A DNA stretch of 64,000 nt from Notospermus geniculatus (taxonomy: Eukaryota > Nemertea > Pilidiophora > Heteronemertea > Lineidae): contig NMRB01001887.1 of NCBI GenBank assembly GCA_002633025.1, forward strand, positions 9,699 to 73,698. The letters run 5' to 3'. The notes under the pieces were generated by a model. The model had not been told where the DNA came from. It searched no databases and saw only the letters and a program-made list of their open reading frames with translations. The translations under genes and the position numbers were made by a program. Shown here one piece after another: positions 46,107-59,200 of the stretch. Position 1 is the first letter of the stretch; every line of letters begins with the position of its first letter.

Positions 46107-46374
46107 GGCCGACCGCACAGAAAGTCCGATAGCGCTAGCGGTGACTGTCGGCGGTTTAGTTAATAGTGAGTTTAAGAAACCATACGTTAACGCTAACGCT
46201 AACGCTAATTACTCCCCGAAGAAATACAACAGATTCATTCGATGTGACGTCAAAATGATGTCAATAACGTTAGCGTTAACGTATGGTTTCTTAACCTCAC
46301 TAATGGGAAAATGCGTTATAACTAACTGCCGATAGGCCCTGGTAGCACTATCGGACTTTCTGCGCGGTCGGCCC
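46107..46374. mobile_element. MITE, GGCCGACCGCACAGAAAGTCC family, carrying a nested MITE
   Basis: The ends GGCCGACCGCACAGAAAGTC and, inverted, TTTCTGCGCGGTCGGCC. At 46165-46301 an AGTGAGTTTAAGAAACCATA element interrupts it, flanked by AAT (46162-46164, 46302-46304). The empty site is visible in copies 48563-48695 (reading TTAGTTAATGGGAAAA on one strand) and 58211-58342. Confidence 0.85.
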
Positions 46375-46381
46375 TGACCAA

Positions 46382-46690
46382 CATGCACGATCTTCTCGCC
46401 AGCTACCACAGACTAGTCGATATCAGTTTTAGTACTGTTCGACAAGAGGCGAGCATCACAAGGCGAGACGATCCCACGAACCTGTCCAGGGCACACCTGG
46501 CGCACACCAATGCTCGGTGGCGAGCAGGGGTGGCCGCATAGAAACTCCGCTAGCGCTAGCGGAGCCCATCTGCCGATAGTGCTGTACATTTTTCCATGCA
46601 TTTTAACACCGATAGGCTGTCGAAGCACTAGCGGAGTTTCTATGCGGCCACCCCTGATCGCTTGCGATTTCGCCTGGTGTGCTGTTAGCT
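46382..46690. mobile_element. AGCCAGCAG-family MITE interrupted by a nested element
   Basis: It starts GATCTTCTCGCCAGCTACCA and ends TTCGCCTGGTGTGCTGTTAGC. At 46525-46656 a CAGGGGTGGCCGC element is inserted between GTGGCGAG and ATCGCTTGCG, where the intact family member at 40122-40347 is continuous. Confidence 0.75.
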
Positions 46691-47029
46691 CACATGTACG
46701 TGCATGTATTAATGTGTACACCACGGTTTCCACCTAGACAGCCAAACGTCAGTTCTGAACATTTCTCAAAATAGAGAACGGTGCAACTCTATCTAAAAAG
46801 CGTGAAACAGTTGTGAATCTGCATCTAAATCTATTGCATGACGTGTTTTCAAAATAACTTACAAGCCTATGACGTGATAAACATTATGGTGTTTTTAGTC
46901 AACGCTCTGAAATGAAGGAATAACAAGGCTTCTTGTAGATGTTGCTTGTATAAGTATGCGTATCGTGTGTCCAAAAAAGGCCTTCATTCACTGATCGACA
47001 CAAGTCGAAAGTCGTCATGAGTTTCGATA

Positions 47030-47160
47030 GCAGCCATCTTGTCAAGAATTAGGTCATCACCATGGCAACTTTCTTCCAGAGTGACAGATGATTGGTTCTC
47101 CCATCACCCAGTGGGGGAAATCTCCATAACAACGACCTAATTTTGGCAAGATGGCGGCTA
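47030..47160. mobile_element. MITE, GCCATCTTGTCAAGAATTAGG family
   Basis: The ends GCAGCCATCTTGTCAAGAATT and, inverted, AATTTTGGCAAGATGGCGGC pair. It shares its interior with 8529-8652. It lies about 130 bp past the PDE9 stop codon. Confidence 0.7.
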
Positions 47161-47285
47161 GTGAAACTCACCTATGGTCCATTCCACAATACCTTGGTCT
47201 TGTAGTCGAAATGTCTATAAAAGTGCTGGTGAGATTTCGTAATGGCTTGATTTTCGGCCTACCAGACCTTAGGAAGGAATCATCG

Positions 47286-50200
47286 CTAAACGCTGTCGTA
47301 CATTTCGTCGTACGATTGTTTACGTACCTCTTTCTCTTTTTCTTTTTCCTTATCTTCTGCCACTTTCATCTCTTCATAACGGGCCTGCGCATCTTTTAGT
47401 TGTTTAACCATGGTGTCCTCCAGCTGGGGGAAGAGCTGAAAAGATATACATGGACGTGAAGCTGAGGTAACACACATGTTGAAATCCGACATATAGTCGA
47501 CATATAGTCGACACATAGTCGACATATAGTCGACATATAGTCAACATATAGTCGACATAAAGTCGACACATAGTCGACATATAGTCAACATATAGACGAC
47601 ATAGTCGACACATAGTCGACATACAGTTGACATATAGTCGACATAGTCGACATAAAGTCGATATATAGTCGACACGTAGTCGACATATAGTCGACATAGT
47701 CGGCACATAGTCGACACACAGTCGACACATCGTCAACACATAGTCGACATATAGCCGACATATAGTCGACACATAGTCGACATATAGCCGACATAGTCGA
47801 CACATAGTTGACACAATGTCGACATATAGTCGACACATAGTCGACATATAGTAGACATATAGTCGACATAGTTGACATATAGTCGACATATAGTCGACCT
47901 ATCGACCGCCTGTCAACCTGGATTTGACTTAAATTACATTTATAATTGATAATTCATAAATTGTAATTTATAATTTATTAAACGTGCATTAATACAATGT
48001 CAAAATTCAAAAAGAAGAACTACTTTTGTGGGGGATAGTCAAGTCACTCCTTTACATAAAATCCCCAAGTGACGTCACTGGCAGAATTCCTGCAAAAATG
48101 GCGGCCAATACTGGTCCTACCAACGAAGCCACGTCCGATTGCAGAAAATCGTAATTTGAGCCGGTGGTGGAGTTCGATGGCTCGAATGATAGTTACCTTG
48201 GCAACTGTTTCAAACATTGGGACGAGGACGAACTTAACAAAACCAATTTGAGCTGTCGGCTTGGTGACCTTATCTCGATCCATGAAGGGTGCGACTGGGA
48301 GGCCCTCCATCTTTTCACGGTCAGACTGAAAGGGAACGGGAGAGTAGATTACGGTCTGCGTTCGTTAAACATTTCCACTAAAACATTCCCCAAGTCTCGC
48401 AGAAACCCTGCCACATAGGTATTCATTGGAAAGTGCTCACCGAGAGCTTTCCAACAAATACCCATGTGATGAGTTTCAGGTTCCTTTCAAGGTTTCTTTT
48501 ACATATTTTCAATTCATCAAAATTGGTCTTGGTCGTGAGAAGGGTACAAACTGTAGAAGACCAGGGCCGGCCGCACAGGAAGTCCGATATGTGTGCTACC
48601 GCCGCCTATCGGGAATCAGTTATAACACATTTTCCCATTAACTAAACCGCCGATAGGCACCGAAAGCGCTGACTTTCTGTACGGTCGGCTCAGATCGTAG
48701 CTGGACATTAGTTTGAGGGGACTACCGCGACAAACACGTCTTATTTGTTCTTGACGAACAAGAAACAAGAATGTTAACTCTTGACGGACCCCCCCCCCCC
48801 CAAAGATTCCCTCACCTGATTGAAGTATTCTTCCAGAAGACAATCCACCCAGGGCTCCGAGACCTCCATCGGGCGAACCTCGTTCGAGATATCACAACAC
48901 TTGATGAGGACCATTTTAAGCTAATAGAAGGAAAGATAATTGATACGGGTATAAGCGATACATCAAAATGAATGGGTGACAACTTTATTCTCATCTGCCC
49001 CCCGAGTCCAGCAGACGGCATCTTCTGTCAAAGTTTTCTCACATCCTGTGGTACTGATTGAAAAATATTTGAAGAAAGTTTGTTCCTATTAACCACCTGA
49101 AGAATGTTTCTTCAAATTCTTTCCAATTCATTTCCTAGACCTGTAGAAAATTTCAACAGAGTACTGTCTGCTCAAACTGGGGCCAGACGAGTTAAGGCTA
49201 ATGAATTTTGTTTCCAAAGATGGCCGCCATGTAATGCTGACCTGACCAAATGCTTCAGTTCGTGGTTTACATGATCCACAGATACAAGGGTTAACATCCG
49301 GGCTTCACAAGTTACTGCACGTCCATGAGGGTTACAACGATTTGGTCCTCCGGGATATAAGTTGGCTTTAAAGATTCGTGACTTTGGAATGCAGAACTAC
49401 CGCCGCTTGGAGGCGCTGTGAGCGATTGTACACTTTTCCTACGTTTCGTCGGTGTTGCACTGCGTCAAGGACGTCGTGACGCGACGTCATTACGTTGCTT
49501 TGCTCTGTTTTTGACGTCTTCGGTACAACCGCTCGCAGCGCCGCCCTGTCGGATAAAAAGGTAGGCGGGTTCCTCATTACGTAAATAATGCATTTGAGAC
49601 GGCTACATGCAATTTAGTTCCATTACCATAATCGAATTGAGCAAAATGTCACGACTTCGACATACATATAGAAGTCATTTATCTATTTTTAGTATCCCCC
49701 TCGGCGCTGTTCGTTTTTAGAAATAAATTAATGATGGGTTCACCCGTACCATTGGGTTACGAATCACAATATCAATGTACAATGTATCATATCGTAGTCA
49801 AATTGATTTTAAAGCTACATTTGATTCTAGCAGCATCCTCTCTAGCCGACATTAACTCAATCGGTAATCGGACTAATTTAAAAGTAGAAATATACACCCA
49901 CATTCAACATGCCAAGCACCATTCACTTGGGATGTGGTGCAGACGAAAGCTCGGCGGTCAAGGTCAAATGGAAGACTTGACTGCCGTTAGAGGCCGCCAG
50001 TTAGCAGCCCTGGAACGTCACAAAATGTGACGTCACAGACGTAAGCCATGGCCTCTACGTCATTATGGATGACGTCGTGGCGTGCATTTCTTCTCTGTGA
50101 CGTCAAATTCTGTGACGTTCTAGGACCGCTATTGGTGGTGGCCTCTAACGGCAGGAAAGCCTCCCAAGAGATCTTCGCGGAGCAAACAAATACGTGACAG

Positions 50201-53200
50201 AAGTATTTACCGAATTGAGGTGATCATCTTTGGCCGGATCAAAACAGTCTAATTGAGATCGGAAAGCTTCCAAGATTTCGCCGTGACGTGCCATATCGGT
50301 TGCCAATATCAACATAATTACGCCCTGTATGGGGTGAACATATACAACGAGGGTCAGGAAGTGGTTGTGTCGACGGAATTCGCGCCGGAATACCGAGAAA
50401 CTTATTTGAAATAAACGAGTTTCTTCGGGTGATTCCGTGGATTTCCGTGAAGTGCTCGGGATTGTACGTCCAATCTGATGGTTCAGACTGGACGCGGTGG
50501 GACATGGCCAATAATACAGACAAACGGAAAAGAAAACCTTGCGGCAGCCATGGTCTCACTGCACATTCACACAGAATGATGATACGGAAGCAATTCCGCC
50601 AAAAATATAGTTCCTTGCGTAATGATTCTCGCGCAAGATTTGTGCACCTGACCAGTGTATTAATCCACTGCAGGAATCATCCGTTGTGTTCGATATACTC
50701 TAATTCCTTTCTGAAGGTCCTAGTTAGAAATTTTGAGTGCTATCCGCAAGGCTTTCTGTTTCCATCATACATCACGTCTCGTAAAATATCGCGTGTCATT
50801 TACCGTGTCCACGTGATCTTTTAATGGAAATTCGAAGCCTTCAGAAAGCTTTGTCTTGAAGCATTCCATGATTTCACTATGGCGGGCCATGTCTGTGGCC
50901 AAAATCAACATAGTCATACCCTATGTAGGCAATAAGAGTGTCTCGTTAATTCAGTAACGGTTCGTGACTGATGTGTACAAATTTCGCAAGCAGCCATCTT
51001 GGACCGTTGTCATGGAAACTTGGGAAGCTCACGCATGCTCACTCAATCTGGTTATACTAAACTGCATTGAAAATATGAATCGCATTTTCTACCAACGAAG
51101 TCAAATGCGGAGGCACGACTTGCGTTTCCGGTGTTTCCATAGCAACTACAAAGATGGCCGTTCGTGAAACCCATCTGTACAAGTACTCCGACCAATATAA
51201 CGCGTGTTCCATAAAATACTGACATGGTTCATGTAGTATTTTCTTTCCACTTGGCAGATTGCATTTAGTAGTACCAGAGGTGTCCATTACTAGCTGGCAT
51301 CACTTAGCGGGCGTCTCAGAGAACCCGTCTCAGTTCAATGAAAATCAAATCCCGAGATCTACGAAACATACCGAACAATCCCGAGCAAACCACGTGACTT
51401 ACCGATCGTATTCTCTTGAACGTTTCGTTGTCGACGTTTCCGAAAATGTTGCATTCTGGGTTACGTAGTATTTGGAAGGCAACAGCACAATGGTGATTCT
51501 CAAGCGGGGAGATGTCGTTATACCGTATGGCGAGCTCTGTGCGCGCGTTGATTTGATACCTAAAAGGAACAACGTTGGCAAATTTGTAAAGGAGCCAACT
51601 ACAATAAAACATCGAATCTGGGGCCTTGTACGGCAGGCGGAATTCATAGTTCTTCGGCGACCAGTAATGCAGATCGTAGCGACGAAATACGTTGGGTGGC
51701 GCTGCACTACAGCCGTAACGATGATCTGGAGTCGTTGATAATATTTAGTCGTTACAAAATTAGAAGATTTCGTTAGTTCTGATCTGCTGGGACTCAAGAT
51801 CATCTCCGACGACTTCAGCGCCTCCCAACGTCTTTCTGAGGTACGACTCCAAATCTCATCCTGACGACTCCAGCGCCGCCCAACGTCTTTCTCAACTACG
51901 ACTCGAGATCATACATCACTATGACACAAGATCCAGTCTAAGTCTTTATTCTGTAACGTCTTTATTGCGGATATAACCGCCCATATATTGTCCACTCACG
52001 TATTGTTGTAACCGGGATGATCTAAATCATGGCAGACGGCGGCGGTGAGGAGAACGCCGAGATCTTCACGCGTCATTTTCTCCCAGAGTTCACACAGATG
52101 GATCATCCCATACATCATCTGGGTGACGCAAAAACAGTGACGGAAATTGTGGAAGGGATTATTTCGGTAGTTTTCCTGGACGCAGAGCTGAAACGACAAG
52201 AAAATTCAGTTAAAGGACCACGGTATTGGATCTCAAATGCGTTATTTGACTGCCGACGTAGAGGGAGACACCTAGCGGCAGTAAGACGAACTACAAAAAT
52301 GCATTACACAATGTAGGCTACGTAGTAAATCGGTCAATTCGCCGACAACCTATCAGTCCCTGGGTTGGAGAGTGGTGGCGCCGTCTGTCGAGGAAAAGTG
52401 GAAATACTGTGGTCCTTTAAAGAGGCGCTGTATTCCTCCCCTATCCTGCGCTAAACATTCCCGCGTTAAGGGAGACCTCTATTGACAATGTTGTTAAACT
52501 GTTGCTTATCAACCTTCCGCCGGTCTTGCGTGGTTATACTAGCTCAGTAATATAGAGTTTTCGCACCCCCCCCCCCCCCCNCCCGAAACGCCGACGCGAA
52601 CGTGTATCCTTTTGTTCACTGCTCCCTTGTGGCATCGAACAATGGGATTGGCGTTCGCGTTGGCGTTTCGGGGGCTTTGCGAAAACTCGCTACTGATTGC
52701 AATACAAGCCTTCATCAAAAAGCTTGATTCATCAATAAACACACGAAGAGTTTGAGCGATTGGGTTTGTCGCCTTGCCTCGCTGATTGGCGCAATCATCA
52801 TGACAAATTCGCCATCAGTATGAGCTGTCGTAGCTATCCAATCAGATAGCTAATGACGCCGTCAGGAGTTTTTATTACGAATATTTGCCGGCTAAATTCG
52901 TATAATTACATGTATGATACCCTCAGCAATTGTAGTTATTTATCACGTGAATGATAGAGAACGTGTTTTGTATTCAGCTGGTGAATTCACCATCATTACA
53001 GAACCTTGGAGGGACAGGACATCTGGTATTTACAATACAACAACATTAATCTTTTCCCGGTGTCCTTTAAAGGCCAATTCATACTTTCCGTTTTGCGCTT
53101 TGCGCGCGTCCCATTTCCTATGTGAGAGCGTGGTAGGAAAAGTAATTTTATTATATGTACCACACATAAACATAGGGAACGGACAGGTGAAAAGCGCAAA

Positions 53201-56200
53201 ACGGAGAAGTATGAACCTTGGAGGAATTATACTGACAGTATAATTCCTCCAAGTATGAACCAAGCTTTTCCCTTTCGTTGCCACTGGCAGTTCCACCAAA
53301 ATTAGCATAAAAACATTCCAAGTGCTGAAGTCGTACAGAAACCCTATCAGATTGGTATTCGAAAGTGCTCAGTGAGAGCTTTCCAATGAATACCTAGTGA
53401 TGGTGTTTAAGGGTCTCATAGAAACCCTGTCAGGTATAGACATCCTGCGAAAGTCGGCCATGACAGTTCAGAAGGGGTAAACATTAACCTCGGCCTAGGG
53501 GCCTAGTGCATTTGTACAGTTGGCTCCTGTGCTTACCGTCTGTACAATGCACTAAGGCCAAGGTTTGTTTACCCCTTCTGATCTGTCATGGCCGACTTTC
53601 GCAGGATGTCTATTCATTGGAAAGTACTAGCTTACCGGTAGAACTTTCCAATGAATACCTATGTGACGGACTTCGGGTGCCTTACAAGTTTTTGTCATAT
53701 TTTCCCAAAGACATTTTTTCGAAAACAAAAGCTTTGACTGTGAAAGGGTTAATTCGTGTTTCATTAAAACGATTCTTCGTTTTGTTGGATGTTTTGTTGT
53801 GGCTGATGTTGTTGTTGTCGTTGATGTTGTTGTTGTTGTCGCCAAAGACCCCGAATTCATTAAGCGATGAATGCGCCCCGTCGATATACCACATTTTTTT
53901 TGTTCCACGTGCCTGGGGCACTGAGCGAAGGACACCGCGATCGATCCCACAACTAAGACATGTTGCTTGTTGACGTACGATCGATTCCAAGAGTGCCAAT
54001 AAAGTCGACGTGATCTCAGCCTATTTGCCGAGTTGATCTCCAAGATAATGACCGTTTTTTCTCCCTTTCTGTAGAATCATTAGCAGCAATGCTGTCCACA
54101 CAAAAGTTATCGGGAAAATCATACGGCGATTGAGTCACGACGATTGGTCATTAGCAGCGTTCAGCGTTTGATGATGTAGAATCACGGAGGTATTCATTGA
54201 CTTGTGTGGCTATTAAACGTGAAATCGATGATGATCAACGCCATGATATCACGTTCGATGTGGTGTAATGACCGCATTCGGCTGAGTAAGGCCAACTCCC
54301 TTCTAAAGAGGCCTGCCTTTACCACAAGAACGCTATCAGATAAGCGAGCATCGGCCACAACTACAACTGCAGTTTCCGAGCCGAGCCGAACTGAGGGAAG
54401 CCATCTTGTTTCTCGTCGTCCAATCAAATTTGTCCATCCAATCTGCAAGTTTTTGGCGGGAATTTTGCGGCGAATTAGTGTTCCCGCGTGATTTACCAAT
54501 TCAACCAATAGGATTGGCGTTAGACGACTCGGCATTCTCCGTATCCATGCACCGAATGCGCACTTCAATCGAGGACACAGACTTGTCATCTGATCATGAA
54601 CACCGCACGTGATGGCGGATGCCAGGCCATGCTGTGTCTTATGCGCAACCGGCTAATTAATCCGAGTGGGAGTTCTGTTATGTATAGACTGGCTCAGGGG
54701 TAGATCGAAAATGGTAAATGATCCGAAGGCTAATGACCCAATCCTCGCCCTTGGCGTAATTGAAAATGAAAATGAAAATGTAGCCAGATCCAGTGGCAAT
54801 AAGGGAGGTTTAGAAATCAAACGATAAACGTAAACTTTACGACAACGTTATTTTTCATACTACACATTCACCAGATTTTATATTGCATTTTCGGTACAAA
54901 AATAATGTTGTCGTTAACGTTTACGTTTATCGTTTGATTTCTTAACTTCCCTAATAAGTCACTTACCAGCCATCGTTTTAACGTGATGGGATTGATACTG
55001 AACTCGTGAACAAGCCCCAGTTCATGGTACATGTGCTCCAGAAGGCTCAGCATCTGAAACGAAAGATGTATCCGTAAGAAGGACATCGATGCCGGTGTAA
55101 CAGTAAATGAGCTCCCCCTGTTAAATGTCCGGTTGTATTGTTCTATGACGGAGTAGTTGCATGGCTATAATAAACAACCGCCAAAAAATGAAATGTTAAT
55201 AATAGGATACTTTGTCCCCAGGGCAGTTTTTCCACGGGACATTGTTTCCTTTGAAATGAAAAAACAACTTAATGGGAGACTTTCCTGCCGTCAGAGGCCG
55301 CCAGTTAGCGGTCCTAGAACGTTACAAAATTTGACGTCACAGACGCAAACCATGGCCTCCACGTCATAGTGGATGACGTCATGCCTGCATTTCTTCTCTG
55401 TGACGTCAATTTTCCTGACGTCCTAGGACAGCTAAGTGGCGCCTCTAACGCCAATAAAGTCTCCCATTGGACATCAAACGCGCCTCTTCCGGAAACGTTC
55501 CCCACCAACATTACGTAACACCGAGGGAAAAGTTGGAGAATTACCTCATTGGGTTCCCAATGCCATATATCAAAGGTGGGCTTCTTGAGATATTCGATCG
55601 TTTCCGGTGACAGCGTGTACTGGAAAACAGGAATCAGAATAGGTAACGACATAACAGGTAGTAATTACTGGTACTTAGAACCCTCGGTATGTTAAGGCCC
55701 GTTTACACATGCAACTTTTCATATGCAACTTCATGCAACTTGTTGCATAAACCTGATGAGACCAAAAAGTTTCATAAAAGTTGCATGTGTAAACGGGTCT
55801 GCAACTTGTTGCAACTCGATCACGCTGGAGGTTGCATCGAAGTTGCAAGTTGCTGCAACCTGCAACTAGTTGCAGTCCACCGGTTTTCGTTTACACATTG
55901 CAACATCCAGCGCGATAAGTTGCAAAAGTTAGCAACAAGTTGCATGAATTTGGGCGGGAACCCTTTGTTCCGCAGTCATTTTGGGTTTAGTATACGTCAC
56001 ATGATTTCTTGCTGTATTCTCATTGGTCAGCAACGTGCAACTTGTTGCAACTTCACCAGAAAATAGGATCTGGATCCTAAATTTGCAACACGTTGCAGTA
56101 ATTTGCAACAAGTTGCAGTAGTTAGTTGCAACAAGTTCCATACCTGTTTACACAATGCAACTTTGATGAAATTTTTGGTCTCATCAGGTTTATGCAACAA

Positions 56201-59200
56201 GTTGCATGAAGTTGCATATGAAAAGTTGCATGTGTAAACGGGCCTTTAACCGTCCCAGGTAGTTTGCAACAAGTTGCAAGTTGCTGCAACTTGCAACTTG
56301 TTGCAAACTACCTGGGACGGTTTACACACAGAAAAATCGATGCAACATCCAGCGTGATCGAGTTGCAACAAGTTGCATATCCGTTTACACATGCAACTTT
56401 TATGAAACTTTTTGGTATCATCAGGTTTATGCAACAAGTTGCATATGAAAAGTTGCATGTGTAAACGGGCCTTTAATCTGGCAGCACACAAATTAATGTT
56501 TGTCCGATCACTTCACTGACGTATTATATGCCTACACCCGGTGTAACAGAATCTAATGTCCCCGATTGAGGATGTCCCCCAACAATACATTAACGGATTA
56601 AGCGGCACCATTGAATTGGACTCTACAGGGTGGGCCAGAGAAAGTGTCCCTCGAACAATAGGGAAACAATAGAAATGCTATTGTTCGAGGGACACTTTCT
56701 CTGGCCCACCCTGTAGAGAGACCAAGGCCCTTAATCCTGTGACAAACAATACAGGGGACATGAGGAAGGCGGAGGCATTAGATTCTATCACATCTGTATG
56801 AACGCGGAGAAAGTCCCCCTGGGATCAAAGTCTAGGTTCTATTGTCCTAGTGGATTAAGCCTTTGTGAAGGATTATGTCACTAAGCCCTGATCAATGCAT
56901 GGCTTTGTATTTAATGAGGACCATTCCTAGGACTGTCACCGCCGGTGCAGCGGCAGCACAGAAACAACGTCACGTGTGCGAAATTGAAAATCTTATCATT
57001 TGGCCAGTGCAAGACATCGAGGACGGACGGACGACGGACAACATAAAACAGACACCAAGCTGTACATGTAAATTATACACCACTAAACACTGAGGCTAAG
57101 GACAGACACCGCTGGTTGAGAAAGTGCATCTCAAAATGATGGCAAAATTTGATTTTTTTTGTCGACATGAAATAAGATAAAATTGGGTATTTCTAGCTAA
57201 TGGGGAATCACACTGAGATTAGAAAAAAAGAAAATTGAATGAAGAACCTGCAGAACTACTGCTAATAGGAGGCGCTTTGAGCGGCTGCATCTTTTTCGAC
57301 GTCTCGTCAGTGTTGCACTGCGTCAAGGACGTCACGACGCGACGTCATTACGTTGCCTTGCTCTGTTTTTGACGTCTTCGGTACAACCGCTCGCAGCGCC
57401 GCCCTGTCGGGATAAAAATGTATGCGGGTTTCTCATTGAAAAATATTATGATTTTTGCAGTGAAAGGTTTACATATAATGTGTTACCTTTTCAAATGAGG
57501 GAATACTTTTCTTAAGGACCCTTTGCTTACTCTCATCCTCTGCGTGGCTTACAAAGAAAATGAAAAAAATTTGAGCATGCGCAGATCGGCGGCGCGACGT
57601 AGATCGCTTTGCGTGGGTATCACCAAATACACCTTGGATGGGTGTTTTTTGCCTGTCTGCAGCTATCTCCCCCAGCGGGTGCGTGACAGAACAGCCACAA
57701 ACGCCCTCCCCCACGTGAGAGTTTTCTCATGCAAGTCGGCTCTCTATGGGCAACTCAAACATATGGGCAGACCGGAAGACAACTAACAATGGTGACTTGC
57801 CCATTGAGAGCCAATTGCACAAGAAAGCTCTCACGTGGGGCAACGCCTTTGGGCTGGGACAAATCACTACATGAGTGTTCAGTTCACGTCAAGGAAGCTA
57901 AGCGTGGGGAGCTCATTAACATAAAATGGCCGCGATCTGTCGGCATATTTCGGCAATATTCGGAGAAGCTGCCATCTGGTCGTTTTCTTCTTCAATAGGA
58001 GCTGTCAGTCAGTTGACCAACAGGTGTCACTACGGTCCAATTCAATGCCTAGCGGACATACTCATGGTTGATTGAGCACCAATCAGGAGAATTTTCTATT
58101 GCATTGGTCCGCTGGAATTTTGCTGCCGTCTTTTGGCGATAAGCGCGGCTGACTGCTCCTCTTTTTAAAGAAGTTGTTTTCATTTAAACCTAATACCAGT
58201 TCCTACATCCAGGGCCGACCGCACAGAAAGTCCGATAGTGCTTTCGGTGCCTATCGGCGGTTAAGTTCATGGGAAAATGCGTTATTAACTAACTGCCGAT
58301 AGGCGCCGGTAACACTATCGGACTTTCTGTGCGGTCGGCCCAGATCTATAGTAATGTCTCAATTCTTGCTATGAGGTCGCAACGTTGTAAAAGTCCCATA
58401 TTGCTCACATGATATTTGAAAACGATATCAAACTGATATCGACAATTTATTCCTNCGTGACGTCGCTTGACGTTTTGACGGCATCGTGTCGTCATGGAAA
58501 TGTGACGTCACGTAAAGAACCTCTATTGGGCTTCTCCAAAAGGTGTCAAGGGGGAGGCCGTGAATATGAGGGGAAGGGAGGGGGTAGTATGGAGTATAGG
58601 AGAATTGGGGAACGGAAAACAAGTCCGATCGTCGAGCAGGATACAGAACACCATGCTGAAAAAAGATGTGTGTTGCGCCCTCGAACTCGAAAAAATACCC
58701 AACATTTTAGTGACCTGTTGATAAAGTAAAGTACATGTACATGTACAATGTATACAACAACTACTGAATTGAATCTGTTCGTCAGCGATCTTCTCGTTAT
58801 TAGGGAAGTTTAGAAATCAAACGATAAACGTAAACTTTACGACAAGGTTATTTTTCACACTACACATTAACCAGATTTTGTACTGCATTTTCGATACAAA
58901 TAACGTTTTCGTTAATGTTTACGTTTATCGTTTGATTTCTAAACCTCCCTATGTTTCATATTGGGCGAACATCGCTGGCGAGAAGATTCCACGCACACCT
59001 GGCGTCAGTCATATCGCCTGGTGTGCCGCTGGCTTTACTCACCTTATACGATTGTTAAAGTTCATGAACTTTCTCTGAGCCTGATACATCTGATCTTTGA
59101 TGTCGGAAATGTCCCGTTTGCACTTGTCAAACTCTATGGATTTGAGCCCCTCTCCTAAAAATATGGCAAAGAGGGATCACATCATAAATGTCGACAAGCT

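Noticed and set aside
47404-47889. 161-residue minus-strand ORF of CRLYVDY-type repeats
   Set aside because: It is a translation of the 11-bp TAGTCGAC minisatellite in an intron; its frame differs from the PDE9 exon beside it.
47491-47906. CRISPR-like regular array
   Set aside because: The units are contiguous without unique spacers, and the genome is animal.
53682-53999. ORFs rich in Asn or Thr/Leu
   Set aside because: They derive from the GTT/GTC trinucleotide-like tract near 53785-53845.
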